From the IMG/VR virus record IMGVR_UViG_3300046507_000366, positions 1-48,791 of that record: 48,791 nucleotides of DNA, one strand, 5' to 3'. The notes under the pieces are model-generated. The model worked only from the letters and a program-made list of their open reading frames with translations. It was not told the origin of the DNA and searched no databases. A program made the translations under genes and the position numbers. Source of the DNA: a virus. Within the stretch, counting starts at the first letter, position 1. Each line of letters starts with the position of its first letter. Shown in pieces: positions 40,493 to 48,608 of this stretch.

Positions 40493-41005
40493 ATGAAGTA
40501 TGATGATGTTCGCAATTCTATCAAGACCGGTGATCTGATAGCTGTAAAGAAGAAAACTGGATTCTTGCCCATTGCGACTCGAATTGTAACGAATAGTCCG
40601 TACACCCATACGGGCATTGCAATTTGGGCGGGTGGTCGTTTGCTGTTGGCTCAGACAAACGCTGGAGGCTGCAACGTCGTTCCCCTTTCACAAGAAGCGG
40701 ACTACGACTTTGACGTTTTCGAGTGTCCAGTTGACCGCGACAAGTGTGAGGCAGTAATCTGGTCTGAGCTTGGCTCTAGAATTCCTTATGGATTCGTTGA
40801 TCTGGCTCGTATCTTTGGTTACAAAGTGTTCGGTATTCCTCTTCCACAATCGGATGGATCCGACTTAGTATGCAGCGCACTATCAGCTACCATATATAAA
40901 CTATGTGGATGGACCCCAGTAGGGTTACCATCTATTCCTTGGCCAGGCGCTGTTACAGATCAGTTACAAAATGCAAAGAAATTCGAAGTACTAGCTTCGA
41001 CATAA
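40493..41005 (+). CDS. NlpC/P60- or YiiX-like papain-fold hydrolase
   Basis: A 170-residue protein. KTGDLIAV (11-18), YTHTGIAIW (37-45, H39) and SDLVCSALSATIY (123-135, C127) give the order of a permuted papain-fold peptidase/hydrolase, where histidine precedes the cysteine (YiiX/YebB type). Such enzymes cut peptide or amide bonds in cell-wall material or lipids. The group lies just before a membrane protein pair, so it may aid lysis or entry. Catalytic role inferred from two motif residues only. Confidence 0.62.
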   Translation: MKYDDVRNSIKTGDLIAVKKKTGFLPIATRIVTNSPYTHTGIAIWAGGRLLLAQTNAGGCNVVPLSQEADYDFDVFECPVDRDKCEAVIWSELGSRIPYGFVDLARIFGYKVFGIPLPQSDGSDLVCSALSATIYKLCGWTPVGLPSIPWPGAVTDQLQNAKKFEVLAST

Positions 41006-41030
41006 TACTAAATTAATAGGGGAATATTTC

Positions 41031-41480
41031 ATGGCCGAGCCAGTCACTACATCTGCCGGGGCAATCTTTACTGTTGCTAAAGCATGGTCCATCCTTGCGG
41101 GTGTATCTGGCTCTGTCGTTCCTATTCTTGCATTAAGTGATCAAAACAAGACTAGTTTCAAGAATGCTCTATTCATGGCAATAGTGGGATCTTCTTTCGC
41201 TATTTTCATGGGTCCTTGGATCGCTGATAACGCCAATGTACATTCAACAGAGGGTGTAGTAGCTCTCTCTTGGGCATTAGGCGCGGTTGGTGTCTACGTA
41301 ATTAGAGCAGTTCTCAAATGGATTGACCGGAGAGGCGAAGAAGCAGTTGACCAGATTGTTCAAAGAGTAATCGGTCCTCGTGAAGACGAGAAGCCTGTCA
41401 TTCAAGAAACGATAGTCATTGAAGATCGCCGGTCTACACCTTCTCAATATCAAGGTGGGCCATTTGAGGAAAACAAATGA
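41031..41480 (+). CDS. Holin-like membrane protein
   Basis: A 149-residue protein with three hydrophobic segments (AWSILAGVSGSVVPILAL; ALFMAIVGSSFAIFMGPWIA; VVALSWALGAVGVYVIRAVL), then a charged tail (DRRGEEAVDQIVQRVIGPREDEKP). The three-segment layout with charged end resembles class I holins or related phage membrane proteins. The stop overlaps the next start by four bases. It may form lysis lesions together with the second membrane protein; no family proof. Confidence 0.55.
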   Translation: MAEPVTTSAGAIFTVAKAWSILAGVSGSVVPILALSDQNKTSFKNALFMAIVGSSFAIFMGPWIADNANVHSTEGVVALSWALGAVGVYVIRAVLKWIDRRGEEAVDQIVQRVIGPREDEKPVIQETIVIEDRRSTPSQYQGGPFEENK

Positions 41481-41863
41481 TCTCAACTCTTTTAAGTCTG
41501 CTGTCTACAGTAAATGTACCGCTTGTTCTGAACCTACTAATCTCGGTAGGGATGGGTTTTTGTGGTTTCTTTTTTGCGTTTGTAATTAAGAAGAAAAACA
41601 TCAAGAATAAGTGGTTCACATCTCTTCGCTATATTCTAATACTTCTTTCGATCTCAGCATTTAGCAACGCTTATTGCTTGGTGCTGCTGGATAATAAAAT
41701 AGTCAAGCCCAGTGAATTACTCCTGAACCTATCTGTTCTAGTGTTCATGATTTGGGGCGCTGCATATTATCTGTTTAACATAGTTGGGTCTGGCACAAGT
41801 CTAACCCAAGAGAAAGTATTAAAATTCATTGAGAAAGAACATTCAACTACGAGTACACAATGA
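41477..41863 (+). CDS. Membrane protein of unknown function
   Basis: A 128-residue protein with an N-terminal hydrophobic pair (LVLNLLISVGMGFCGFFFAFVI; YILILLSISAFSNAYCLVLL), a third segment (LLLNLSVLVFMIWGAAYYLFNIV) and a basic loop (KKKNIKNKW) between the first two. Overlaps the holin-like gene by four bases, so the two are probably a pair (holin plus antiholin or partner). Confidence 0.55.
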   Translation: MISTLLSLLSTVNVPLVLNLLISVGMGFCGFFFAFVIKKKNIKNKWFTSLRYILILLSISAFSNAYCLVLLDNKIVKPSELLLNLSVLVFMIWGAAYYLFNIVGSGTSLTQEKVLKFIEKEHSTTSTQ

Positions 41864-41892
41864 TTGCTCGTAGTTTTTAGAAACTATAAACT

Positions 41893-42933
41893 ATGAGCTA
41901 TTTTGGTACTCCGCTATACCCAACCCAGCTTCCTAATCAGCAAGCCGTAGTCACAATCGTAGGCAATACGACTCTTGGAGTCGGTGCGCTAACGTATGAC
42001 AAGCAATTCATGATTACTGGAGCTGGTGGTTACACAATCACTCTTCCTGTACTAGATGGTGTTAATTTCCCGTCTAGGTCATACAGCATTTACAATAATA
42101 GCTCTGCTCTATGCACTATTAATGCTGCAGGATCAGACTCTATCCTCCTGCTTGGTTCAAGCTTCTCTTCAATTTCAATTCTGCCCGGTGAACGTTTCCT
42201 TGTTCAAAACATGGTCACGTCTTGGATTGTTGCATTGGAAAGCGCTTCACGTACTACGACTGCACCTCAGTTCGATAATACGATTAGAAATGCAAGCACT
42301 AGTTGGGTTAGACAGTTCGGTGTGCAACACTCCACGAATTTTGGCATTTCTTCTACTACAACTTTAACAGCAGCTCAAGTTGCAGGTGCAATTTGTAATA
42401 TTCAAGGCAATAACATAACGGTAACTTTGCCACTAGCGTCAACTGTGGTTATTGGTACTAGAGTAGAGTTCGTTAGTGGCGGTGGACCTAATACTATTCA
42501 AAGACAGGGTTCAGATGTTATTTCTACAAATTTTTCAAATAATACTACTTCTGTAGTTTTGAATGCTGGTGATTCAGCAATTTTTGTATACATGGGTACT
42601 AATCAGTGGTATTTAATAGGCGGATCAGCTCAGATTGGATTATCTGCACAATTTGCGCCAAGCTTTGCAACATCAGGTTTTCAGAAACTGCCTAGCGGAT
42701 TGATAATGCAATGGAACTATAGCACAGCGGTAGCATTTAACAGTACTGCGGTTGTAAGTTTTCCTATTTCGTTTCCAACTCAGTGTATTGGAGTAGTTGC
42801 CACCGCTTTTGGAGCAGCTGGAAACTACGCTACTCCTGAAGTTTTTAATAAATCAACTACTAACTGTACAGTAGGTAACCCGACTAGCGGAAGTACTGCT
42901 ACTTCTTACTTTGTATTTGCAGTCGGTAATTAA
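41893..42933 (+). CDS. Tail fibre protein 2 (gp53-like C-terminal domain)
   Basis: A 346-residue protein. A linker of the form PQFDNTIRNASTSWVRQFG and a tip of the form GFQKLPSGLIMQWNYSTAVAFNSTAVVSFPISFPTQ match the other fibres. The middle has repeated beta-helix-like strands (NNTTSVVLNAGDSAIFVYMG). Lacks the TAGQTTFSAPY entry domain of fibre 1, so it may attach differently. Confidence 0.7.
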   Translation: MSYFGTPLYPTQLPNQQAVVTIVGNTTLGVGALTYDKQFMITGAGGYTITLPVLDGVNFPSRSYSIYNNSSALCTINAAGSDSILLLGSSFSSISILPGERFLVQNMVTSWIVALESASRTTTAPQFDNTIRNASTSWVRQFGVQHSTNFGISSTTTLTAAQVAGAICNIQGNNITVTLPLASTVVIGTRVEFVSGGGPNTIQRQGSDVISTNFSNNTTSVVLNAGDSAIFVYMGTNQWYLIGGSAQIGLSAQFAPSFATSGFQKLPSGLIMQWNYSTAVAFNSTAVVSFPISFPTQCIGVVATAFGAAGNYATPEVFNKSTTNCTVGNPTSGSTATSYFVFAVGN

Positions 42934-42946
42934 GGAATAAATAAAA

Positions 42947-43705
42947 ATGGCACGTACAAGAAATTTAGGAAATTTGACCGATCTGCTTACGGCAGGGTCA
43001 AGCTTCGTCACAACAACTACTCCTCCGCAGTTTGATAATGGTCAAAACTTATCAACTACTGGGTTTGTACAGGCAGCGCTTGGTAATTTTTCAGATCAAG
43101 TAATTGTGGGGACAACCCCAGTAACTATGGATGCTACATATATTGGTAAATTTGTATTGTTTACCGCCGCAGGTGCCCAAACTGCGACTCTTCCATTAAC
43201 AACAAGTTTTCCAAACGGCGCCTGTATAACTGTTCATAACACAACTACTAGCGTTAATAAAACTATTAACTCTCAGGGAGCTGACGTTATTAGTCCAACG
43301 GGAAATTCACTAACAACTATTACTCTGGGGCCAGGAGATTCAATGACCTTTGTTAAAACGGGTTCTAGCGTATGGAGAGCCATAGGGGTCGGGGTACTTA
43401 GTTATTCAGGAGGGTTCGGAATTTCCCCGTTATCAACAGCTGGTTATCAAAAACTTCCAAGCGGACTTATTATACAATGGGGGAATGGAAACTATTCTGC
43501 GCAGACAACTACAACTAGCAACTTTACAATTGCGTTTCCAAATAATTGTCTAGCTACTTACGCAAGTTTAGGTTTTAATCTCTCCCTTACAACAAACAGC
43601 GTTGGCGTAGGTATCCAGGCTATTAGCACAACACAGTTCAAATTAACCGTTCCTTCTGCTGGAGCTGGTTCAACAGGATGTTCTTGGCTTGCAATCGGCA
43701 CATAA
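42947..43705 (+). CDS. Tail fibre protein 3 (short paralogue)
   Basis: A 252-residue protein, shortest of the three fibre paralogues. PPQFDNGQNLSTTGFVQAALGN and GYQKLPSGLIIQWGNGNYS...SNFTIAFPNNC repeat the linker and tip of fibres 1 and 2. Only a short N-terminus remains (RNLGNLTDLLTAGSSF). It may be a receptor-specificity variant of fibre 2. Confidence 0.7.
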   Translation: MARTRNLGNLTDLLTAGSSFVTTTTPPQFDNGQNLSTTGFVQAALGNFSDQVIVGTTPVTMDATYIGKFVLFTAAGAQTATLPLTTSFPNGACITVHNTTTSVNKTINSQGADVISPTGNSLTTITLGPGDSMTFVKTGSSVWRAIGVGVLSYSGGFGISPLSTAGYQKLPSGLIIQWGNGNYSAQTTTTSNFTIAFPNNCLATYASLGFNLSLTTNSVGVGIQAISTTQFKLTVPSAGAGSTGCSWLAIGT

Positions 43706-43740
43706 CACTTTGTAACAACTAGACACTTGACGTTTCACCT

Positions 43741-43775
43741 AAAATCACCGTATAGGCAACTAGCGGTGATTTTTT
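43741..43775 (+). terminator. Terminator-like hairpin abutting the endolysin start
   Basis: AAAATCACCG / CGGTGATTTT 10-bp stem with a 13-base loop and T6 tail; the endolysin ATG follows two bases after it. GGTGA in the 3' arm is the only visible ribosome-binding site, so the same hairpin may hide it. Confidence 0.65.
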
Positions 43776-43776
43776 C

Positions 43777-44316
43777 ATGATACTTACACAAGCACAACTC
43801 AAAGCAATTGTTCCGACGATGAATCAAGCTCGTCTGGATACGTTCACAGATCCTATCAATGAAACGTTGATTAAATACGGCATTACTGATATGCCAGTCG
43901 TTGCTATGTTCATCGCTCAAGTCATGCACGAGAGCTGTGGGTGTATCTACACGACAGAACTCGCTTCAGGACAAGCCTATGAAGGGCGTAAGGATCTAGG
44001 AAATAGTCAGAAGGGTGATGGTGTGCTGTTTAAGGGTCGAGGTCTAATCCAGGTTACAGGCAGATCCAATTACGCTGCAATGACAATGGCTCTGGACCAC
44101 GATTTTCTATCACATCCAACCGATCTAGCTTTGCCTGAATGGGCCGCGTTATCAGCAGGACAATTCTGGAAGAATAAGAACCTCTCAGACTTAGCCAAGT
44201 TGAATACAGACGATGCCTTTCTAAAAGTAACTAAACTGATTAATGGCGGCACCAATGGTCTGGCAGACAGACAAGCCTACTGGGCTCGTGCCAAGAAAGT
44301 CCTCGGAGTTAACTAA
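43777..44316 (+). CDS. GH19-type endolysin (chitinase-like muramidase)
   Basis: A 179-residue protein. MHESCGCIYTTELASG (50-65) carries the GH19 catalytic glutamates (E52, E61 region). KGDGVLFKGRGLIQVTGRSNY (79-99) and LALPEWAALSAGQFW complete the family signature. GH19 phage lysins cleave the glycan strand of peptidoglycan. There is no signal peptide, so export would be through the holin. Start directly follows a terminator-like hairpin. Confidence 0.9.
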   Translation: MILTQAQLKAIVPTMNQARLDTFTDPINETLIKYGITDMPVVAMFIAQVMHESCGCIYTTELASGQAYEGRKDLGNSQKGDGVLFKGRGLIQVTGRSNYAAMTMALDHDFLSHPTDLALPEWAALSAGQFWKNKNLSDLAKLNTDDAFLKVTKLINGGTNGLADRQAYWARAKKVLGVN

Positions 44317-44319
44317 ACC

Positions 44320-44583
44320 ATGTTCTCAATCAAACAATTTATTAAAGATCTAATCACAGAAAACGACGGCGTAAGTTTCTGTCCAGTTCGTATTCTATCA
44401 ATGGGGCTAAGCGTTCCTACCGTAGTTATGTTCGTCGCTGGCTACGCAGCAAGTATTTATCAAGGTCATTTCGATGGCCAAAACATGGCACTGGCCTTCA
44501 CTACCCTTTGTGGTGGCTTTGCTGCAATCGGTGCTGGTGTTGCTGCTAAGGCATTCACTGACACTGACGCTACTAAGAAGTAA
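44320..44583 (+). CDS. Small holin-like membrane protein
   Basis: An 87-residue protein with two hydrophobic segments (LSMGLSVPTVVMFVAGYAASIY; MALAFTTLCGGFAAIGAGVAA) and a charged C-terminus (DTDATKK), the class II holin layout. It sits between endolysin and the spanin genes, a place commonly taken by a holin. The pair at 41.0-41.9 kb is an alternative holin, so which makes the lethal hole is open. Confidence 0.6.
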   Translation: MFSIKQFIKDLITENDGVSFCPVRILSMGLSVPTVVMFVAGYAASIYQGHFDGQNMALAFTTLCGGFAAIGAGVAAKAFTDTDATKK

Positions 44584-44634
44584 TTGACAACCGAGTCAGT
44601 GTGGAATAGACTCCTCTTAATTCAAGGACAAAAC

Positions 44635-45051
44635 ATGTTTACTTCATTTGCACTTATTAAGGCATTCTTTTCGCACTGGCTCGGTATCGTCATTGGTGTG
44701 ACGGTTATAGTCCTAGCACTATTCTGCACCGTAGAGTACTTCCACATCAGAACGCTCAACACAACCATCGCTTCTCTAAACCAAAAAATCGGTTCCTCAC
44801 AGGCTACTGCTGCTCAATTCGAAGCGGCAGCTAGCGATTGCAGTGCCAATACTCAAGCTCTAGCCCAAGCCGATGCCGCAGCTACTGCCTCTGCTGCCGT
44901 TGCAGTTAGCGAAGCTACTGTTAAGGCTAAGACACGCACAGCCCACGCCAAAACGATTCTTGCACAAAAGCCTACTGGCACAGACGATTATGCCAATAGT
45001 AAAGCATTGATGGATCAGTTAATCGATAATCGTCAAGCTAATCAACCGTAA
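44635..45051 (+). CDS. Inner-membrane spanin (Rz-like)
   Basis: A 138-residue protein. The ATG start is chosen because AAGGAC precedes it; a TTG 51 bases upstream has no such site. One N-terminal transmembrane segment (WLGIVIGVTVIVLALFCTVEYF), then a periplasmic helical, Ala/Gln-rich domain (TIASLNQKIGSSQATAAQFEA), is the Rz layout. With the lipoprotein encoded next, it bridges membranes and fuses them at lysis. Confidence 0.75.
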   Translation: MFTSFALIKAFFSHWLGIVIGVTVIVLALFCTVEYFHIRTLNTTIASLNQKIGSSQATAAQFEAAASDCSANTQALAQADAAATASAAVAVSEATVKAKTRTAHAKTILAQKPTGTDDYANSKALMDQLIDNRQANQP

Positions 45052-45059
45052 GAGTCATC

Positions 45060-45338
45060 ATGAAAAAATTAATCATCATCGCAGCTATGCTTCTGTCTGG
45101 CTGTACAGTGTTTGGAGCGGCTCAGCCCCAGATTCAGTACGTTACTAAAGAAGTGCAAGTACCTATTCAAGTCAAGTGTGAAAAGCAGAATATCCAAAAG
45201 CCTAAGTATGTGTTTACACAGGCTAAAAAAGGCGATTTGCTTTACAACAACTTGGCTCTGCTCGCAGCTGAGAACGACTACTTGATCGCATATACGATTA
45301 AACTAGAAGCAGCACTTAATGCTTGCTCTAAACCATGA
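45060..45338 (+). CDS. Outer-membrane lipoprotein spanin (Rz1-like)
   Basis: A 92-residue protein. MKKLIIIAAMLLSGC is a lipoprotein signal with lipobox LLSGC (C15). Afterwards comes a Pro/Gln-rich and charged periplasmic part (VQVPIQVKCEKQNIQKPK). The gene is separate from the Rz-like gene, not nested, which is less common. The stop overlaps the next start region by four bases. Confidence 0.75.
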   Translation: MKKLIIIAAMLLSGCTVFGAAQPQIQYVTKEVQVPIQVKCEKQNIQKPKYVFTQAKKGDLLYNNLALLAAENDYLIAYTIKLEAALNACSKP

Positions 45339-45709
45339 CAAGAAACGTTACTCACTTTGAACTAACCGAAGGGACTGATTTTACTCAGTCCTTTTTATAT
45401 GTAAACCTTGAAACAGGCCTACCCATTGATCTGACTGGTTATTCAGCAGATATGAAGCTCAAGGAAAACATGAACGGCACGTATGATGGCTACGCTAATG
45501 GCAACTTCGTACTTGAGCTTTCAACTACGCTTGGCGGCATTACGCTTGGTGGAGATACTGGCTTAGTCACAGTTACATTCACAGCTGCCCAAACAACAGA
45601 TGTTCTATGGAACCGCGCTGTTTATAACCTTGTCCTGACTTCGGACACAGGTAAGCGTATTCCTTTCATGAACGGCTTCGTAACCATTCTCTCTGATACG
45701 GTAGCATAA
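45335..45709 (+). CDS. Unknown tail-associated protein (124 residues)
   Basis: A beta-rich protein (HFELTEGTDFTQSFLYVNLETGLPIDLTGYSADMKLKEN; GLVTVTFTAAQTTDVLWNRAVYNLVLTSDTGKRIPFMNG). The pattern resembles BppU-like or small phage attachment domains. It precedes the PAAR gene by a one-base overlap, so it may be part of the tip or spike set. No firm family. Confidence 0.5.
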   Translation: MTRNVTHFELTEGTDFTQSFLYVNLETGLPIDLTGYSADMKLKENMNGTYDGYANGNFVLELSTTLGGITLGGDTGLVTVTFTAAQTTDVLWNRAVYNLVLTSDTGKRIPFMNGFVTILSDTVA

Positions 45710-46029
45710 TGGCTCAGAAACCTGTCTGCCGTATTGGAGATCAAGGACAGGGTATTTGTCACCTCCATGCTTCTCCTACTCCATACACTACTACTTTCAT
45801 TAGTAATCCAGGCACTACTGTTACTGCTGATGGATTGATCGTTTGCACAATCGGTGCAATAGGCAACGCTACTTGCGGTCATCAGACCGTGGCCACTACT
45901 GGATCTGGTCTTAGCAAAGACATAAACGGCAATGCCTTCCACCGAGTTGGAGATCAAGGACATATTATCGGTGACAACGCTGGAATTTACACTGCAACTA
46001 CCGGCTCGGGAATAGTTAGTTCCGAGTAA
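45709..46029 (+). CDS. PAAR-motif spike-tip protein
   Basis: A 106-residue protein. RIGDQGQGICHLH (7-19), TTVTADGLIVCTIGAIGNATCGHQTVATTGSG and NGNAFHRVGDQGHII show the repeated G-D-x and C/H pattern of PAAR tips, which bind one metal ion and sharpen the spike of contractile tails. C17, H18, H20 and C56-H58 are candidate ligands. It would cap the gp5-like spike (0.6 kb). Confidence 0.8.
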   Translation: MAQKPVCRIGDQGQGICHLHASPTPYTTTFISNPGTTVTADGLIVCTIGAIGNATCGHQTVATTGSGLSKDINGNAFHRVGDQGHIIGDNAGIYTATTGSGIVSSE

Positions 46030-46058
46030 AATAGAGGTATCTTTCCAGGATACCGATC

Positions 46059-46280
46059 ATGGCTTTTACTTCCGCTTCTACCGATGCAACCATTGAGTTA
46101 GTATTTGACTCAACTGGTTCTCAACTAATTAGTCCGTCCTCTCTAGCCCATACTTACGGCTACGACGGTTCAAACAATCTTATCACTGATACCATCACCG
46201 ATGGCGTTAGCACTTGGGTCAAGACCTACACTTATACTGGCAGTAATCTAACTAGCGAAAGCGCTTGGGTGAAGCAATGA
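46059..46280 (+). CDS. Unknown small protein (73 residues)
   Basis: Beta-rich (DATIELVFDSTGSQLISPSSL; HTYGYDGSNNLITDTITDG). The stop overlaps the esterase start as ATGA, so the pair is translationally coupled. A GGTATC/GATACC hairpin at about 46034-46052 lies just before the start and includes the CAGGA site. Function unknown; possibly a spike adaptor. Confidence 0.5.
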   Translation: MAFTSASTDATIELVFDSTGSQLISPSSLAHTYGYDGSNNLITDTITDGVSTWVKTYTYTGSNLTSESAWVKQ

Positions 46281-47566
46281 GTCTAGGTCTAGGCGAATTC
46301 AAAAAGCTTCTTAAGCTTGCTGGCGTTGGCAGTGGAGGTGGTTCTGGTCCTACGACCCCTCCAGGTCAAACTCTGCGTAACATTGCTACTCGTTGCCGTC
46401 AGAATTATCAAACGTATACAGTAGCTCCTCAAATAGCTTCGTATTCAAGAACCTTGCATACAAATCAAGGTGATGCTGTTACATCAGTACAAGTAGTACA
46501 TGGTAACTGGTATGCTAACAACGTCCAGGAATTTACCATTGCGGTGAATGCAACATACTACGTTAGTATTGAATATCCAGCAGGTACATTTACATTAGCT
46601 GAGTGGTCGGCTGCGTCTGGTGTTCCTCACTCTCCTTCCGCTACTGCTACTCCAGGTGCAAATGTTACAACCGATGCTATCCCGGTGAGTATTCCAAGTG
46701 GTGCTCAATTCTGGGTGCGTACGTACATTCAATATGCAAGCGCCGTTAACGTGCCATGTTCAGCCACTGCTACTACAACTGCTCAAGAATCAAATATGGT
46801 AGTATGGTCCGCAGCACAAACCAATGACCCAAGAGCTGTTCTTACTGGCGCAACGGCTACAGGTGGAGCAGCAACAGGTTCATTTGCGGTATTTCCATTA
46901 GTCGTTCTAGGCATGTCTTCAGTACCATCAGTTATTTGCTATGGTGATTCTAGACTTTCTGGAAGATCAGATTCTACAGCTGTTTCAACTGGTTCATCAG
47001 CCAATTTCGGAAGATGGGGTCTTGGCGAAGTATGCCGTTCACTAGACTATGATCGTCCGTACTGCAATGTCGGTTGTGAGACTGACACGATTCAGAACTT
47101 TAATGCATCACATACTCTACGTGCAGCATTGGCTCAATATCATACCCACGTTCATTTCGAATATGGTATTAACGATCTTACAGCAGGCCGTACAGCAGCA
47201 GTTATCCAGACAGCGCTTCAGGCTGGTTATGCGCTGTTCCCGACTAAGAAGATTTCTCAGTCAACGATTCCACCAGTAAGTACAAGCACTGATGCTTGGG
47301 CTACCGTAGCTAACCAGACAGTAGTGGCATCGAATGCACAACGCATTCTTCTTAATAACTGGATTCGTACTAAACCAAGTCCGCTATGGGCTTACTTCGA
47401 AGTTGCAGATGTGGTAGAATCGGCTCGTGACAGTGGTCTATGGAAAGCTCCTACTGGATCTGCAGGAATTACCGGTGCAGTGACAGGAGATGGTACTCAC
47501 GAAACGCCTTATGGCTATAACTTGATTCAAGTCTCTAACGCCATAGATCCAACACTCTTCGTCTAA
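46277..47566 (+). CDS. SGNH/GDSL-type esterase, likely tail spike
   Basis: A 429-residue protein with all four SGNH blocks: CYGDSRLSG (Ser225), NVGCETDTI, YGINDL and GDGTHETPYGYN, the last supplying the catalytic Asp/His pair. N-terminal residues ~30-200 are beta-strands of an attachment domain. Such esterases remove acetyl groups from capsule or O-antigen and are common as phage receptor-modifying spikes. The start is placed at the ATG overlapping the previous stop rather than the upstream in-frame TTG. Confidence 0.82.
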   Translation: MSLGLGEFKKLLKLAGVGSGGGSGPTTPPGQTLRNIATRCRQNYQTYTVAPQIASYSRTLHTNQGDAVTSVQVVHGNWYANNVQEFTIAVNATYYVSIEYPAGTFTLAEWSAASGVPHSPSATATPGANVTTDAIPVSIPSGAQFWVRTYIQYASAVNVPCSATATTTAQESNMVVWSAAQTNDPRAVLTGATATGGAATGSFAVFPLVVLGMSSVPSVICYGDSRLSGRSDSTAVSTGSSANFGRWGLGEVCRSLDYDRPYCNVGCETDTIQNFNASHTLRAALAQYHTHVHFEYGINDLTAGRTAAVIQTALQAGYALFPTKKISQSTIPPVSTSTDAWATVANQTVVASNAQRILLNNWIRTKPSPLWAYFEVADVVESARDSGLWKAPTGSAGITGAVTGDGTHETPYGYNLIQVSNAIDPTLFV

Positions 47567-47575
47567 GGACCAATA

Positions 47576-48079
47576 ATGTATCTCATCCTATACCCGTTTT
47601 ACGCAATTGCATCATTGCTGTTTGTAGTTATAACGTTGATCTTCGCACCGTTGATCGCTAAGTTCGTAGATGCTGAAGGCAATCTACCTAAATGGCTTTC
47701 ATGGTTTCAAACCTTCGATGCAACACTGTTTGAGGGTCGTCAGCCGCAATACGGTTTTACTGGCACTGACGAAGAAGTAGCAACGAAGTGGCTTCGTCGT
47801 AATCCTGGTTATACGTTTGACTACGAACCTTTAGGTGTAGCGTGGGATAAGACGCAGTGGACAGCCAAGTTCAACAAAACCGCAGAAGGTGCTACAACGT
47901 TTTTCGCCAAAGGCCCTAATGGTCAATTCAACTATGAATATGGTGGTAAACACCTTCAGGTTAAGCTAGGCTGGAAAGCTTGGAATCTGTACGATGCTGA
48001 AGCTGGCGCTTACAGAGACGGTAACTGGGGTCCACTACCTAGAATCCCAATTTGCTTCACGATCAAGCCAGTACTGTAA
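47576..48079 (+). CDS. Conserved phage protein with N-terminal membrane segment (DUF7338-like)
   Basis: A 167-residue protein. A hydrophobic start (MYLILYPFYAIASLLFVVITLIFAPLIAKFV) is followed by DAEGNLPKWLSWFQTFDATLFEG and a soluble domain (WLRRNPGYTFDYEPLGV; YGGKHLQVKLGWKAWNLY). The pattern is one I associate with a family of uncharacterised phage proteins near lysis and tail genes (DUF7338, recalled, not searched). Role unknown. Confidence 0.55.
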   Translation: MYLILYPFYAIASLLFVVITLIFAPLIAKFVDAEGNLPKWLSWFQTFDATLFEGRQPQYGFTGTDEEVATKWLRRNPGYTFDYEPLGVAWDKTQWTAKFNKTAEGATTFFAKGPNGQFNYEYGGKHLQVKLGWKAWNLYDAEAGAYRDGNWGPLPRIPICFTIKPVL

Positions 48080-48105
48080 AATAAAAAACACAACTTTAGA
48101 AAATT

Positions 48106-48555
48106 ATGAGCTTAGTAACCTTTAACACTGTTAGATTCTACACCGAGGATGACTCGTATCACTACACTGTAGATAATCGTCCTCTCCAAGACTTAGCGTC
48201 TAATGACACTTTGCTTCAAGCTGCTATTGACGAAGTAAATGTTTCGGTTTCAAATCTAATGCCGGTAGTTGTCTCACCTGGTGATGTCAACATTACGGTT
48301 ACTGAAGCTCCAAATACTTTCGTGTACTATTCCAGCCCTATTACGGCCACCCGTACAGTTACTATGCCATCAATCGTTGATGGTCAAATCTGTACTGTAC
48401 GTGTCACTAGAGCTTCTACTGCTACTGGAGGATTTTCTATCTCCATTAAACAGCCAGGCGGAGCAACCATTAAAAGTTTGGCATCAGTTAGTACCTGGGC
48501 AGATTTTATTTACACTGGGACTGCATGGGTTGAATCAGCGTCTGGTTCTCTATAA
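48106..48555 (+). CDS. Tail/baseplate-associated protein
   Basis: A 149-residue protein. YHYTVDNRPLQDLASNDTLLQAAIDEV is a motif seen near the N-terminus of several phage tail or baseplate proteins; the rest is beta-rich (VVSPGDVNITVTEAPNTFVYYSSPITATRTVTMPS). Ends at a strong bidirectional terminator and is the last plus-strand gene in view. Confidence 0.55.
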   Translation: MSLVTFNTVRFYTEDDSYHYTVDNRPLQDLASNDTLLQAAIDEVNVSVSNLMPVVVSPGDVNITVTEAPNTFVYYSSPITATRTVTMPSIVDGQICTVRVTRASTATGGFSISIKQPGGATIKSLASVSTWADFIYTGTAWVESASGSL

Positions 48556-48572
48556 TTACAATTTCAACAAGC

Positions 48573-48606
48573 TAAAAAAAGCCACGCTAAAACGTGGCTT
48601 TTTCTT
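48573..48606. terminator. Bidirectional terminator between convergent genes
   Basis: AAGCCACG / CGTGGCTT 8-bp stem with a 6-base loop, an A7 run on the left and a T-rich tail on the right. It ends the plus-strand gene at 48555 and the minus-strand gene stopping at 48609. Confidence 0.82.
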
Positions 48607-48608
48607 TG

